This document shows positions 43,452-52,108 of a stretch of 64,000 nt of DNA, in pieces; within the stretch, counting starts at the first letter, position 1, and every line of letters begins with the position of its first letter. This stretch comes from Oceanispirochaeta crateris (lineage in GTDB: Bacteria; Spirochaetota; Spirochaetia; DSM-2461): assembly GCF_008329965.1 (NCBI RefSeq), contig NZ_CP036150.1:1-64000 (forward strand), given 5' to 3'. A model generated the notes under the pieces. That model was given only the letters and a program-made list of their open reading frames with translations, was not told the origin of the DNA and did no database searches. Both the position numbers and the translations under genes were made by a program.

Positions 43452-43910
43452 ATGAATATTTTAAGCATTCCCCAAAAAGTAAATTCTAATGTGGTACGGC
43501 TGGTAGGAGGGCAGGTATTTCTCCTCTCTATTGTTTATATTCTCCTAAGACAAGCTGTTATTCCTGCATTTTTACTGTTGGATTTTATGATCCGTGCCGC
43601 AGGACGGCCCCGATTCAGCATCCTGGCTCAGGTGGCAGTCCTTCTGGCCAAAATATTTGGCCTCAAAGAAAAACCTATCTTCTTCTCCCCTAAGAGATTT
43701 GCCGCCGGGATTGGTGTGGTTTTGACCGCGTCCACTCTCATTGCCTTCATGGCCGGCGCAGTGAGCTTAAGCTTGGGGATCATCTCTATATTGGGTATTT
43801 TTTCATTCTTGGAAGGGGTTTTTGGATTTTGTGCGGGTTGTAAAATCTATGGTTTCTTGATGATGAAAAACATAATTCCCGACAGATTTTGTGAAGTTTG
43901 TGCACACTAA
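43452..43910 (+). CDS. DUF4395 membrane protein
   Basis: A 152-residue integral membrane protein of the DUF4395 family. It has about four membrane segments and the conserved FGFCAGCKIYGFLM near the C-terminus, with a CxxC pair, plus a terminal CEVC pair. The family often occurs beside thioredoxin-like or rhodanese genes and may take part in membrane redox or sulfur chemistry, but no function is established. The ATG at 43452 is chosen because homologues begin near the conserved RLVGGQ; its ribosome site is poor. It follows the FAD reductase on the same strand. Confidence 0.78.
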   Translation: MNILSIPQKVNSNVVRLVGGQVFLLSIVYILLRQAVIPAFLLLDFMIRAAGRPRFSILAQVAVLLAKIFGLKEKPIFFSPKRFAAGIGVVLTASTLIAFMAGAVSLSLGIISILGIFSFLEGVFGFCAGCKIYGFLMMKNIIPDRFCEVCAH

Positions 43911-43916
43911 GGGATG

Positions 43917-43942
43917 GATGCCCTGCCGTAGGGAAGGGCATC
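43917..43942. terminator. Hairpin between convergent DUF4395 and glnK genes
   Basis: GATGCCCT (43917-43924) and AGGGCATC (43935-43942) form a perfect 8-bp stem with a 10-nt loop. It lies 6 bp past the DUF4395 stop and 19 bp past the end of the glnK gene on the other strand. Neither side has a long T run, so it may be a modest bidirectional terminator. Confidence 0.45.
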
Positions 43943-43960
43943 TGACACTTTCCTTATTAA

Positions 43961-44302
43961 CTAACCAATGGCGTCCTGACCTCTTTCTCCGGTTCTGATA
44001 CGGACGCACTCCTTTAACTCGGTGACAAAGATCTTTCCATCCCCGATGTTACCCGTCCGCGCTCCCTTTATAATGGCATCGATGGTAGGTTCTAAAAACT
44101 CTTGGTTGACGGCAATTTCTATCTGGAGTTTGTTTCTGAGAACGATTTCAGAATGAACACCTCTAAAAGACTCATCATATCCTTTCTGCTGGCCGCATCC
44201 CTTGGCTGAAGTCACTGTCATTTTATGAACATCAGCTTCAAATAGAGCCTTTTTAACATCTTCAAATTTTTGCGGTTGAACCAAAGCGGTAATTATAAAC
44301 AT
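43961..44302 (-). CDS. glnK: PII signal protein (GlnK/GlnB) paired with AmtB
   Basis: A 113-residue PII protein that senses ATP/ADP and 2-oxoglutarate and gates AmtB. The T-loop region is [19 protein letters not shown], and the C-terminal [12 protein letters not shown] is the conserved PII signature. The uridylylated Tyr51 of E. coli is Ser here and Tyr46 is Phe, so control by GlnD-type uridylylation is not possible at the usual site. It follows amtB by 12 bp, the classic amtB-glnK operon in reversed gene order relative to E. coli glnK-amtB. Only one canonical PII gene is seen in the window. Confidence 0.93.
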   Translation of the reverse strand: MFIITALVQPQKFEDVKKALFEADVHKMTVTSAKGCGQQKGYDESFRGVHSEIVLRNKLQIEIAVNQEFLEPTIDAIIKGARTGNIGDGKIFVTELKECVRIRTGERGQDAIG

Positions 44303-44314
44303 AGTTTGTCTCCC

Positions 44315-45643
44315 TTATTCTATTATCTGGAATCCCGTATATGATTCCAATCCGTGTTCTCCAATATCCAGGCCAAGATTTTCTTCATCCTTGGACACCC
44401 GGAGGCCTATGGTCAGATCTATAACCTTGAAAATCGTTCCCATTGTGACCAGGACGAAGGAAATGATGGCGATGATGCCCAAAAGTTGAATTCCAAGTTG
44501 GGAAAATCCACCTCCATACAGCAGACCATCTGAGGGGAGGCCCAAGGCTGATTTTCCAAAGATACCAATGGAGATCGTTCCCCATATCCCGTTCACTCCA
44601 TGGACTGGAAACGCACCAACAGGGTCATCAATCCTGATTTTATCAAGTCCGATAGACGCTAGAACGACAATTATCCCTCCAATGGCTCCAATCACGATGG
44701 CTGCCCAGGGATCTATGAAAGCACAGGGTGCGGTCACGGCCACCAACCCCGCCAAGGCTCCATTGAGTGCCATGGAAAGGTCAGGTTTCCCTGAAACCAT
44801 CCAAATGGTGATCATCGCGGTGATTCCACCAGCAGCGGCGGCAAGGTTGGTATTGATGGCAATTCTGGCTATGAGATTTCCATCGCCCACAGAGAGTGTA
44901 GACCCCGGGTTAAATCCAAACCAGCCAAACCAGAGGATGAATACACCCAATGAAGCCAGGGGAATGTTGTGACCGGCAATCATTTTGATGGTTCCGTCGG
45001 GTCTGTACTTTCCCATGCGGGGTTTGAGAAGGATTGTTCCTATCAGGGCGGCAACACCACCGGTTGTATGGACAACTCCAGACCCAGCAAAGTCGTTGAA
45101 ACCGATGGATGCCAGCCAACCGCCTCCCCAGACCCAATGGCCGATAACGGGATAGATGAAGGCTGAAATTAGGAACGAGTAGATAAGGTAGGCCTGAAAT
45201 TTCATCCTCTCAGCCATTCCTCCGGCAACAATTGTCGCCGCGGCACCACAAAAGGCTGCCTGAAATAGCCAGAAGGCAAAAAGAGGAACATCCGCCGCAC
45301 TCTCCGCTCCTATGAGGAACCAGCCACTGAGTCCCAGGAATCCGTTCCCCTTTCCAAACATAAGGGCATAGCCAAAGACGAAGAATCCCAGAGAAGCCAT
45401 ACAAAAATCCAAAAAGTTCTTGGTCAGAATATTCGTTGTATTCTTGGCTCTGATAAAACCTGCTTCTACCATTCCGAAACCGGCCTGCATGAAAAAGACC
45501 ATGAAAGCAGCCATTAAAACCCAGAAGGTATCCAGTCCGGCTATGACTTCACTCAGGTCATCACCGTCTGCCCAAATTCCAGAGAGGGGCATGAGCAGAA
45601 GGAGGGCCGTAAGACCTCCTTTTTTGAAGGATAATTTGTTCAT
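44315..45643 (-). CDS. amtB: Ammonium transporter (AmtB)
   Basis: A 442-residue inner-membrane ammonium channel with a signal-peptide-like N-terminus (ending near IWADG) and 11 membrane segments. Motifs: FWLFQAAFCGAAATIVAGGMAER, VHTTGG with the first pore His, GWFGFNPGS, and FPVHGVNGIWG with the second pore His. The C-terminal tail is the PII-binding region. The ATG at 45643 gives the usual N-terminus; an in-frame start 45 bp upstream overlaps the predicted transcript start. GGAG lies about 12 nt upstream. It is followed by glnK. A sigma-54-like promoter precedes it. Confidence 0.95.
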   Translation of the reverse strand: MNKLSFKKGGLTALLLLMPLSGIWADGDDLSEVIAGLDTFWVLMAAFMVFFMQAGFGMVEAGFIRAKNTTNILTKNFLDFCMASLGFFVFGYALMFGKGNGFLGLSGWFLIGAESAADVPLFAFWLFQAAFCGAAATIVAGGMAERMKFQAYLIYSFLISAFIYPVIGHWVWGGGWLASIGFNDFAGSGVVHTTGGVAALIGTILLKPRMGKYRPDGTIKMIAGHNIPLASLGVFILWFGWFGFNPGSTLSVGDGNLIARIAINTNLAAAAGGITAMITIWMVSGKPDLSMALNGALAGLVAVTAPCAFIDPWAAIVIGAIGGIIVVLASIGLDKIRIDDPVGAFPVHGVNGIWGTISIGIFGKSALGLPSDGLLYGGGFSQLGIQLLGIIAIISFVLVTMGTIFKVIDLTIGLRVSKDEENLGLDIGEHGLESYTGFQIIE

Positions 45644-45683
45644 ATTTATTATGTACTCCAATTGATTAAGTTGAAAATTAGTA

Positions 45684-45699
45684 AGCAATTGTTGTACCT
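45684..45699 (-). promoter_or_regulatory. Sigma-54-type promoter of amtB-glnK
   Basis: Minus-strand AGGTACAACAATTGCT matches the -24/-12 consensus TGGCACGN4TTGCW at the invariant GG and GC with the correct 10-bp interval, and also at A, C and TTGCT. Transcription would start near 45674, 31 bp before the amtB ATG. Nitrogen control through sigma-54 fits the operon. No NtrC-type enhancer site was recognised upstream. Confidence 0.65.
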
Positions 45700-45968
45700 G
45701 AATATTACAAAAAGGTAAAAAACAAAAGATTAAAATTTTAAAATGATATATGGCAATAAATTGGTCAATGTTAAATAAAATACCTATATGTAAAAAGTAT
45801 TTATACCCAGTCTTGCCATCCCAAAAATCATACGGAATTGTCGATAAAATTTCATAAGTTACACAATTGTGAGCAAGAGGTGGTGAAGGTTAAAGTCTCA
45901 TAGGCCGATAGATAGAGGAACAAGAACAAATAAGGATTAAACCCTCCGGACAATACAGGATTTTACTG

Positions 45969-46775
45969 ATGAATGATCCCCAGAATCATGTTGATGAAAT
46001 ACATGAACAGTTAGATAAGATGCTGAATCATAAATTGTTCCGAGGGGCGAAGAGATCATGCAGTTTTCTACTCTATGTGAGCAACAAGGTTCTGTCTGGA
46101 CAGGGATACCAGATCAAGGAGTTTTCTATTGCCGTTGATGCTTTTGGTCTGGAAACCACCTTTGATCAGCAAATTGATCCCAGGATTAGAGTGGAGGCAA
46201 AACGCCTGAGAGACAGGCTGAAACAATACTATGAAGGTCCCGGAAGGAATGATGATGTCATTATATCCATGACAAAAGGATCCTATATTCCTCAGTTTCA
46301 TTTCAGATCGGATCAACAACAGATGGCCCTTTCCTCAAGCGAAAAGGGCTCCTCTGCAGGTTCTCCCACAGGAAGCCCTCTCTCTATCCTCATAGATAAG
46401 CGCTTCAATCTGCAGCTTCTTTTCCTAATGGATTCTCTCTGTGAATCTTCTAAAGTAAGCTTACAATCTTTTCACTACCTCCTGGTAGACCTTCTTTTTC
46501 AAAGTAGTAAGTTTGAGGCGGCAACGCTGTCTTTGTCGGAGATAGTCTCACAACAAGAGAAGGTCTTTTCATTGTTGTGGGAAATCCAGGCGTATCCTCA
46601 GGGAGATTGTTTTATGCTGAATATGAAACTCCTGTTGGAATCTTCTGGCATCCTAATCCGGAATTTTCAGAGGAAACTGAATCAAGCCGATCTCGTGGAT
46701 GAGGAGTCTCTCTTTGAGGCAGCCCGAGATCTAGTTCAGGATCAGCTTGACTTTTGCAGGAGATTAAAATCATGA
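45969..46775 (+). CDS. Protein with cyclase-associated N-terminal DNA-binding-like domain
   Basis: A 268-residue protein. Residues about 8-112 (LDKMLNHKLFRGAKRSCSFL..., YQIKEFSIAVDAFG, DPRIRVEAKRLRDRLKQYY, ISMTKGSYIPQF) match the N-terminal module common in rhizobial and other adenylate-cyclase/TPR proteins, often annotated as a regulator. No cyclase or TPR domain follows; residues 113-268 are not recognised and are predicted helical. It precedes a hybrid histidine kinase by 22 bp on the same strand, so it is probably a partner in that signalling pathway. ATG with AGGA upstream. Function unknown. Confidence 0.7.
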   Translation: MNDPQNHVDEIHEQLDKMLNHKLFRGAKRSCSFLLYVSNKVLSGQGYQIKEFSIAVDAFGLETTFDQQIDPRIRVEAKRLRDRLKQYYEGPGRNDDVIISMTKGSYIPQFHFRSDQQQMALSSSEKGSSAGSPTGSPLSILIDKRFNLQLLFLMDSLCESSKVSLQSFHYLLVDLLFQSSKFEAATLSLSEIVSQQEKVFSLLWEIQAYPQGDCFMLNMKLLLESSGILIRNFQRKLNQADLVDEESLFEAARDLVQDQLDFCRRLKS

Positions 46776-46797
46776 AATATGAAAGGAAGGCTTTGCT

Positions 46798-48378
46798 ATG
46801 ATATTGGATCATTCAAGAATTCTAATAGTTGATGATAACGAGAATATCCGGGATGTATTAGAAGAAATTCTTGTCCTGGAAGGGTATGAAGTCTACAGCT
46901 GTAGCCATGCTGAAGAGGCTCTCGACCAGGCTAAAACTGTTCTTCCCGATTTGTTTCTCTTAGATATTCGATTGCCCAATATCGATGGTATTGAGTTATG
47001 CCGTATTCTGAAAAAAGATCCGACCACCAGTTCTATACCCATTATTTTTATAAGCGGACTATTGGGTATGGAAGAGAAAGTTCGGGGATTTAATGCGGGT
47101 GCTGCAGATTATATCACCAAACCATTTCATAATCTGGATGTACTCATCAGGGTCAATACACACCTTATGCTTAGGAAGAATACTTTACAATTGAAATCTA
47201 TGAATGATGATTTGGAACAAAAAATTCAAGAGAGAACCGCAGAGTTGCGGGTAGCTCTGGATATGGCAGAAGAAGCTAATGATGCAAAATCCGATTTTCT
47301 ATCCAATATCAATCATGAAATGCGCACCCCCTTAAACGGTGTTTTGGGTATGCTGAAATTGATGGGCACACTGCCTATGGACGATGATATGGAAATGTAT
47401 CATAGCTTAGCTGAATTCTCGGCCCGTCAGCTATCGGCAGTCATCTCGGACATTCTTGAGTATACACAACTGGACGCAGGATCCATGAAGCTCCGGTATA
47501 CCTCATTCTCTCTTTATGAATGTCTGAATAAGGTCTGTTTACTTCAGAAAACCCATGCAGAAAACAAAGGACTCGATCTGTCCTGGACACTTCCTGATGC
47601 TCCCGCTTTTTTTGTAAGCGATGAAATACGCCTCGTCCAGATTGTAAGCAACCTCTTGATTAATGCCATAAAATATTCAGTTAGTGGAGCCATAACACTG
47701 CGTTGCACCCTCACAGAAGTACTGAAAATTGAAGTAAGAGACCAGGGGCCGGGGATTCCTGAATCCAGGATAGAGGATATATTCAAACCTTTCATACAAC
47801 TTGAATCTCCCTACACAAAGGAACACAACGGTACAGGTTTAGGTCTGGCCATTTGCCGGAGCCTGTCTCTGGCCCTGGGTGGGTCTTTGGAATTGGAATC
47901 CCGGGAAGGAGAAGGAAGCTGTTTTACCCTGGTTTTACCCCGTCAGAAAGAAGAGCCGGGGAAAACTGATCAACAGAGTAAAGACATCCTTCCTTTAGAA
48001 AGACCGCCCCTTATACTGGTGGTAGAAGATGATACGATCAACCAGTACCTTCTGGAACAGATCCTGGAATCCAGAGGATGGGAGGTTTTGCAGGCGATGA
48101 ATGGGGAAGAGGCCCTGGAGGAATTAAACAGTTCACAGCCGGATCTTATCCTGTTGGATATGGGATTGCCTAAAAAGAGTGGATATGAAGTCCTCAAGGA
48201 GGTCAGAAGCATGGGTCAGTATGACGATCTGCCGATCGTTGCGGTGACAGCCTACTCTCACAAGGAAGACCTCGAACGTTTTGAAGCGGCAGGAATCAAT
48301 GATGTCATAACAAAACCAATTTCAGAAGAGGCCCTCTTTCAGTCTATCTCTAGGCTGCTGGCATTAGGAAAACACTGA
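46798..48378 (+). CDS. REC-HisKA-HATPase-REC hybrid histidine kinase
   Basis: A 526-residue cytoplasmic signalling protein with no membrane segment. N-terminal receiver at about 5-122 (phospho-acceptor Asp in LFLLDIRLP), then a coiled linker. The dimerisation domain has phospho-His in NINHEMRTPLNG (about 175). The ATPase domain has N-box NLLINAIKYS, DQGPGIPE and GTGLGLAIC. A C-terminal receiver occupies about 400-520 (LILLDMGLPKKSG). This layout passes phosphate from an unknown input receiver to an output receiver. ATG with AAGGAAGG 8 nt upstream. A separate CheY-like gene follows 100 bp on. Confidence 0.93.
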   Translation: MILDHSRILIVDDNENIRDVLEEILVLEGYEVYSCSHAEEALDQAKTVLPDLFLLDIRLPNIDGIELCRILKKDPTTSSIPIIFISGLLGMEEKVRGFNAGAADYITKPFHNLDVLIRVNTHLMLRKNTLQLKSMNDDLEQKIQERTAELRVALDMAEEANDAKSDFLSNINHEMRTPLNGVLGMLKLMGTLPMDDDMEMYHSLAEFSARQLSAVISDILEYTQLDAGSMKLRYTSFSLYECLNKVCLLQKTHAENKGLDLSWTLPDAPAFFVSDEIRLVQIVSNLLINAIKYSVSGAITLRCTLTEVLKIEVRDQGPGIPESRIEDIFKPFIQLESPYTKEHNGTGLGLAICRSLSLALGGSLELESREGEGSCFTLVLPRQKEEPGKTDQQSKDILPLERPPLILVVEDDTINQYLLEQILESRGWEVLQAMNGEEALEELNSSQPDLILLDMGLPKKSGYEVLKEVRSMGQYDDLPIVAVTAYSHKEDLERFEAAGINDVITKPISEEALFQSISRLLALGKH

Positions 48379-48478
48379 ATCCCTTCCCGGCATCTGTAAC
48401 AGTAACATCTCTCAGTTTACTTCATGTTTTTTAATAAATTCTTTAATCTCCTCCTATGTATAATAAATGGAGATTCAT

Positions 48479-48841
48479 ATGAAAACAGTTATGGTTGTAG
48501 ATGATTCAAGAGCTGTCAGGGAATCCCTCAAGTTTTTCTTAAAAGAAGAGGGGTATTCTGTTCTTGAAGGACAAAATGGTCAGGAAGGATTGGAAGTCCT
48601 TAGTGAAAACGATGCGGATCTGATTCTGACAGATGTCAATATGCCCGTTATGGACGGCTTGACTATGATCAGTGAGGTCAGGAAGACGGAGAAGCATAAA
48701 TTCACACCCATTTTGGTTCTTACCACGGAGTCTCAGCAGTCTGTCATGGAAAAAGGACGTGAACTGGGAGCCACAGGATGGATTGTAAAACCCTTCAACA
48801 ACGAGAAGGTCTCCAAGGTCTTAAAAAAAGTACTTGCTTGA
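48479..48841 (+). CDS. CheY-like single-domain response regulator
   Basis: A 120-residue receiver domain with no output domain. Acidic pair DD at residues 8-9 (MVVDDSRAVRESL), phospho-acceptor Asp in LILTDVNMPVMDG, Thr in LVLTTESQ and Lys in WIVKPFNNEK. The ATG at 48479 has GGAG 6 nt upstream; an in-frame ATG 12 bp earlier overlaps that site. A TATAAT-type -10 lies in the 100-bp gap before it, so it may have its own promoter. It could be the phosphate sink or motor-linked output of the hybrid kinase before it. Confidence 0.92.
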   Translation: MKTVMVVDDSRAVRESLKFFLKEEGYSVLEGQNGQEGLEVLSENDADLILTDVNMPVMDGLTMISEVRKTEKHKFTPILVLTTESQQSVMEKGRELGATGWIVKPFNNEKVSKVLKKVLA

Positions 48842-48860
48842 AATATACCCTGGGATACAG

Positions 48861-51629
48861 TCACTGGTTCATCAGTCTGGAAATGGCATCATTCATGTCC
48901 TTGAGGCTGTAAGGCTTTTGAAGGTACACGATATGATCGTTCTTCAGAATCTCATGCAGCTCATTCTTGGGACTGTAGCCGCTTGATAAAAGTATAGGCA
49001 AATCGGGTTGGATCTCGGTCAATTTCTGATAGGTTTCCAAGCCACCCATCCCGGGCATTATCATATCAAGTATAATCAAATCGAAGGAAGATTGAGTCTC
49101 CTTGAAGGCATGGATGATTTGTTTCCCTCCCTCAAAAAGTGCGACCCTATGACCTGCTTCCAGGAGGGACTGGCTTAAAAAGTCCCGGATCATCTGTTCA
49201 TCATCAACAATGGCAATTCTTAGAGAGGAGGGGACGATTTTCTCCTGCTTGGTTCCTTTGACCCCGTCATTATAAGGCAAGGGTATTTCACAGGGGAAGT
49301 AGAGCTTGAAGACTGTTCCTTTCCCAACCGTGGTCTGCACCGTCACATTGCCGTGATGATCTTTTAGCGTACCGTAAACCATGGCTAATCCCATTCCGGT
49401 TCCCTGTTCCTCTTCTTTTGTTGTGAAAAAGGGTTCGAATATCTTGTCCCTGACCTCTTTGGTCATGCCTTCCCCGGTATCCTCTATGGAAACCACAAGA
49501 TAGGGGCCCTTTTCGATGGAATATCCCTGTAGGGCAACCATTTTATCATCTGCCATGATTTTTTGAGTTGAAATATACAAGGAACCCTTTCCATGCATGG
49601 CATCCCGGGCATTCAAGGCTATATTGAGAAGTGCATTCTGGATCAGATTCGGGTCTCCCTGGATCGTAGAGTCTTCAGCCATGTCGGTAAAGGAGATGAA
49701 GACCTGTTTCTCCAGGGTGTGTGACAAAAGATCAATCAGCTCTAGGATCAGATCATTCATATGTACGTTTGTTATTTCTTTTTTGCCCTTTCTACTAAAG
49801 CTCAAGAGTTGTTTTGTCACTTCCGAGGCTCTTTCAATGCCGTCATGCAGCTTTTTGGCATACCTTTCCAGCCTGGGGTCAGTTATGCTCTGAGTCAGAA
49901 GATCGGCATACCCCATGATTCCAGACAGCTGGTTGTTAAAGTCATGAGCGATGCCTCCCGCCAGCTCTCCTATGGCCTGCATTTTCCGGGACTGGTTGAG
50001 CTGCTCCTCTTTTGTCCGAGCTTCGCTGATATCAAAGGCAATGCCGCCTATCAGTCTTTTTCCATTACTCAATAGAATGGGGAAATGGGTTAGTCTAATG
50101 AGAGTGCATGAATGGGATGAAAGCAACTCAATTTCATATTCGAAGTCCTCGGAAAAAGACTGTCCGGTCAGCAATCTTTGATCGGCTTCTCTTATCATTT
50201 CAAGTAATTCAGGAGTCTTGATAAAATCTTCTATTTTTAGAATTTCCTTTCCCTTGTTTAACATGGAAAGAGCTGTGGTATTGGCATAAATATAGGTCCC
50301 TAGTGGATCTTTGATATAGGTTCCGGCAGGAATATTATTCATGAAGCTGATGAATTTCTCTTCACTCTCTTTGAGAGCATTCTCCATCCTGATTCCGCCA
50401 GTCAAATCAACACCTAAACAGATCATCTCCTTAGGCTTGCCTTCTCCGCCGGAGATCCTGTCAAAGGACCACTGTATATGAAAACTGTTTTCCCCGGTTG
50501 TTATTTCATTGATGAGTTCTGTCTGGGCCAGAGTATCCGTATTCATCAGATTATTCAAAGTTAAACCAGGGGGAAGGAGTTTGAGATCAAATATATTTTT
50601 CTGCAGAACCTCATACTTTCTCAATCCCAGGAGTGAGAGCCCAAAATCATTGCAGAAAAGGATCGTCCCGTCAGAGCTGATGCGCAGGATGATGCTTTTC
50701 AATTGCTGGACAAGAGATCTGTAACGGGATTCCTTCTCTTTTATTATCTGGGTCCTTTTTTTGATGAGTCTTCTAAATAGATTGTTAAAATATAAGATGA
50801 GGAGGATGAGGGATAGGGTTGTGGCCAGAAGTCCTTTCATCCAAAGGGGGATTCTTTCCTGCCTCAGCTCTTCCGGGGCCATCCAGAATCTGACCGTTTG
50901 ATAATAAACTGAATCCTTCTCTTTCTTCCATTCCCCAATAAGGGTATCGATGTCATTGAGAAGGTCGCTATTTTGTCCGTCCTTGCTGGCAAAGTAGATG
51001 GAGAATGGAGAAAAAAGGATATTTGTCTCTATCAGATCATATTCTTTAAGGTGATGAATCCCAAAATAATGGGGTGCGACTCCCGCATCCACTTCGCCTT
51101 CCTCTATGGCGGTCATGACATCATGATGGGTTGGGTATACTACCGGTATGTATTGTATCTCAAGAGAAGACACTGTTGTGGCCAGATTTCTGCCGATGAT
51201 ATCATCTTTCATGATTCCCACAGTTTTCCCATGGAGATCAGTGATTTTTAAAATTTGACTATCAGCGGTTGTAAAGACTTGTCCCAAGATGTTTGTAATG
51301 GATTCACTAGTGAAATCCATGGTCCGGGAGCGCTCATTGGACCAGGCGATGGATGGCATCAGGTCAATCTCATCATTCTGCAGTCGTTCAAGTCCTTCGC
51401 TAAAGGTTCCTTCGATATAGCGTACTTTCCAGCCTGCATCTTTCGCTATTTCATCTATGAGAGAAGGGTAGAGACCGGAGGGTCTCCCCTGGTTATCAAT
51501 GAAGTTCATTGGTTCAAGGGAAAACATACCTATTCTGACTTCCTTTGCAGTGGTCTGTCCATAAAGGCAGTTTAAAGAGATCACAAACAGGGCCAGAGAA
51601 AGGTATTTGAATTTCATATTGTGATTCAT
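48861..51629 (-). CDS. Hybrid histidine kinase with periplasmic solute-binding sensor
   Basis: A 922-residue membrane sensor. Signal peptide (residues 1-25), periplasmic SBP_bac_3 domain at about 28-245 (RIGMFSLEPMNFIDNQGRPSG), one membrane segment at about 263-285 (LLATTLSLILLILYFNNLF), and two PAS domains at about 300-540. HisKA has phospho-His in AGGIAHDFNNQLSG, the HATPase has DTGEGM and GTGMGLAMVYGT, and a C-terminal receiver has acceptor Asp in LIILDMIMPGMGG (about 860). It probably senses an amino acid or similar small ligand. It converges with the CheY-like gene at its 3' end (20-bp gap). The start region has only a weak ribosome site. Confidence 0.92.
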   Translation of the reverse strand: MNHNMKFKYLSLALFVISLNCLYGQTTAKEVRIGMFSLEPMNFIDNQGRPSGLYPSLIDEIAKDAGWKVRYIEGTFSEGLERLQNDEIDLMPSIAWSNERSRTMDFTSESITNILGQVFTTADSQILKITDLHGKTVGIMKDDIIGRNLATTVSSLEIQYIPVVYPTHHDVMTAIEEGEVDAGVAPHYFGIHHLKEYDLIETNILFSPFSIYFASKDGQNSDLLNDIDTLIGEWKKEKDSVYYQTVRFWMAPEELRQERIPLWMKGLLATTLSLILLILYFNNLFRRLIKKRTQIIKEKESRYRSLVQQLKSIILRISSDGTILFCNDFGLSLLGLRKYEVLQKNIFDLKLLPPGLTLNNLMNTDTLAQTELINEITTGENSFHIQWSFDRISGGEGKPKEMICLGVDLTGGIRMENALKESEEKFISFMNNIPAGTYIKDPLGTYIYANTTALSMLNKGKEILKIEDFIKTPELLEMIREADQRLLTGQSFSEDFEYEIELLSSHSCTLIRLTHFPILLSNGKRLIGGIAFDISEARTKEEQLNQSRKMQAIGELAGGIAHDFNNQLSGIMGYADLLTQSITDPRLERYAKKLHDGIERASEVTKQLLSFSRKGKKEITNVHMNDLILELIDLLSHTLEKQVFISFTDMAEDSTIQGDPNLIQNALLNIALNARDAMHGKGSLYISTQKIMADDKMVALQGYSIEKGPYLVVSIEDTGEGMTKEVRDKIFEPFFTTKEEEQGTGMGLAMVYGTLKDHHGNVTVQTTVGKGTVFKLYFPCEIPLPYNDGVKGTKQEKIVPSSLRIAIVDDEQMIRDFLSQSLLEAGHRVALFEGGKQIIHAFKETQSSFDLIILDMIMPGMGGLETYQKLTEIQPDLPILLSSGYSPKNELHEILKNDHIVYLQKPYSLKDMNDAISRLMNQ

Positions 51630-51665
51630 TATAGACTATCTCTTGGCAATTAGAGGAGGCTAATA

Positions 51666-51860
51666 CTATTCTTTTTCTTCTATATAGTCATTATTCCGGG
51701 AGATATCACCGTTATCATCATCTAAATTTGAAGATTCATCATCAATTTCGACTCTATTATTCAAAAGCAGATTTTTACAAGATGGGCAAATTCCATGGGA
51801 AATGGGGCCCTCTATTGAGTCGTCAATGATATGACCACACCAAGCGCATTTTATTATCAT
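51666..51860 (-). CDS. Small zinc-ribbon protein
   Basis: A 64-residue protein. Two CxxC pairs (CAWCGHII and GICPSCKNLL) form a zinc ribbon in residues 5-30, and the C-terminal half is very acidic. The SHGICPSC segment resembles short zinc-ribbon segments found near PAS/kinase proteins. No clear ribosome-binding site is seen. A Fur-box-like palindrome lies 17-35 bp before the start codon. It shares a strand with the large hybrid kinase 36 bp downstream, so the two may be co-transcribed. Function unknown. Confidence 0.65.
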   Translation of the reverse strand: MIIKCAWCGHIIDDSIEGPISHGICPSCKNLLLNNRVEIDDESSNLDDDNGDISRNNDYIEEKE

Positions 51861-51872
51861 TCTAAGGATAAT

Positions 51873-51905
51873 AATTGATATTGATAATTATTATCCATAT
51901 CAATT
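51873..51905. promoter_or_regulatory. Fur-box-like palindrome
   Basis: GATATTGATAATTATTATC (51877-51895) matches the 19-bp Fur consensus GATAATGATAATCATTATC at 17 positions. It sits within a larger inverted repeat AATTGATAT (51873-51881), 15 bp, ATATCAATT (51897-51905). It lies between the zinc-ribbon gene and the chemoreceptor gene, closest to the former. The regulator could be Fur, PerR or Zur. Confidence 0.6.
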
Positions 51906-52108
51906 AAAATGTTACTGTAACACATTCCTTCTGTTTCCATGAATATTGAAGTATTCTTATTTCCTGGCTATGAATGTGAAAAATACTGGGGATCGATGAA
52001 ATATAATGCTGGAATAAATCTCTGTATCCGTTTATGCTATATCTTACCAATAAAATATAGAAATATACAATTGAATGAATATGTCAAAAGAATCGTTTAG
52101 GAGTCCTT

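Noticed and set aside
45904-45910. GCCGATA resembling a sigma-28 (flagellar) -10 box before the 268-residue protein gene
   Set aside because: No TAAA lies at the required 15-bp distance; the nearest is about 9 bp away.
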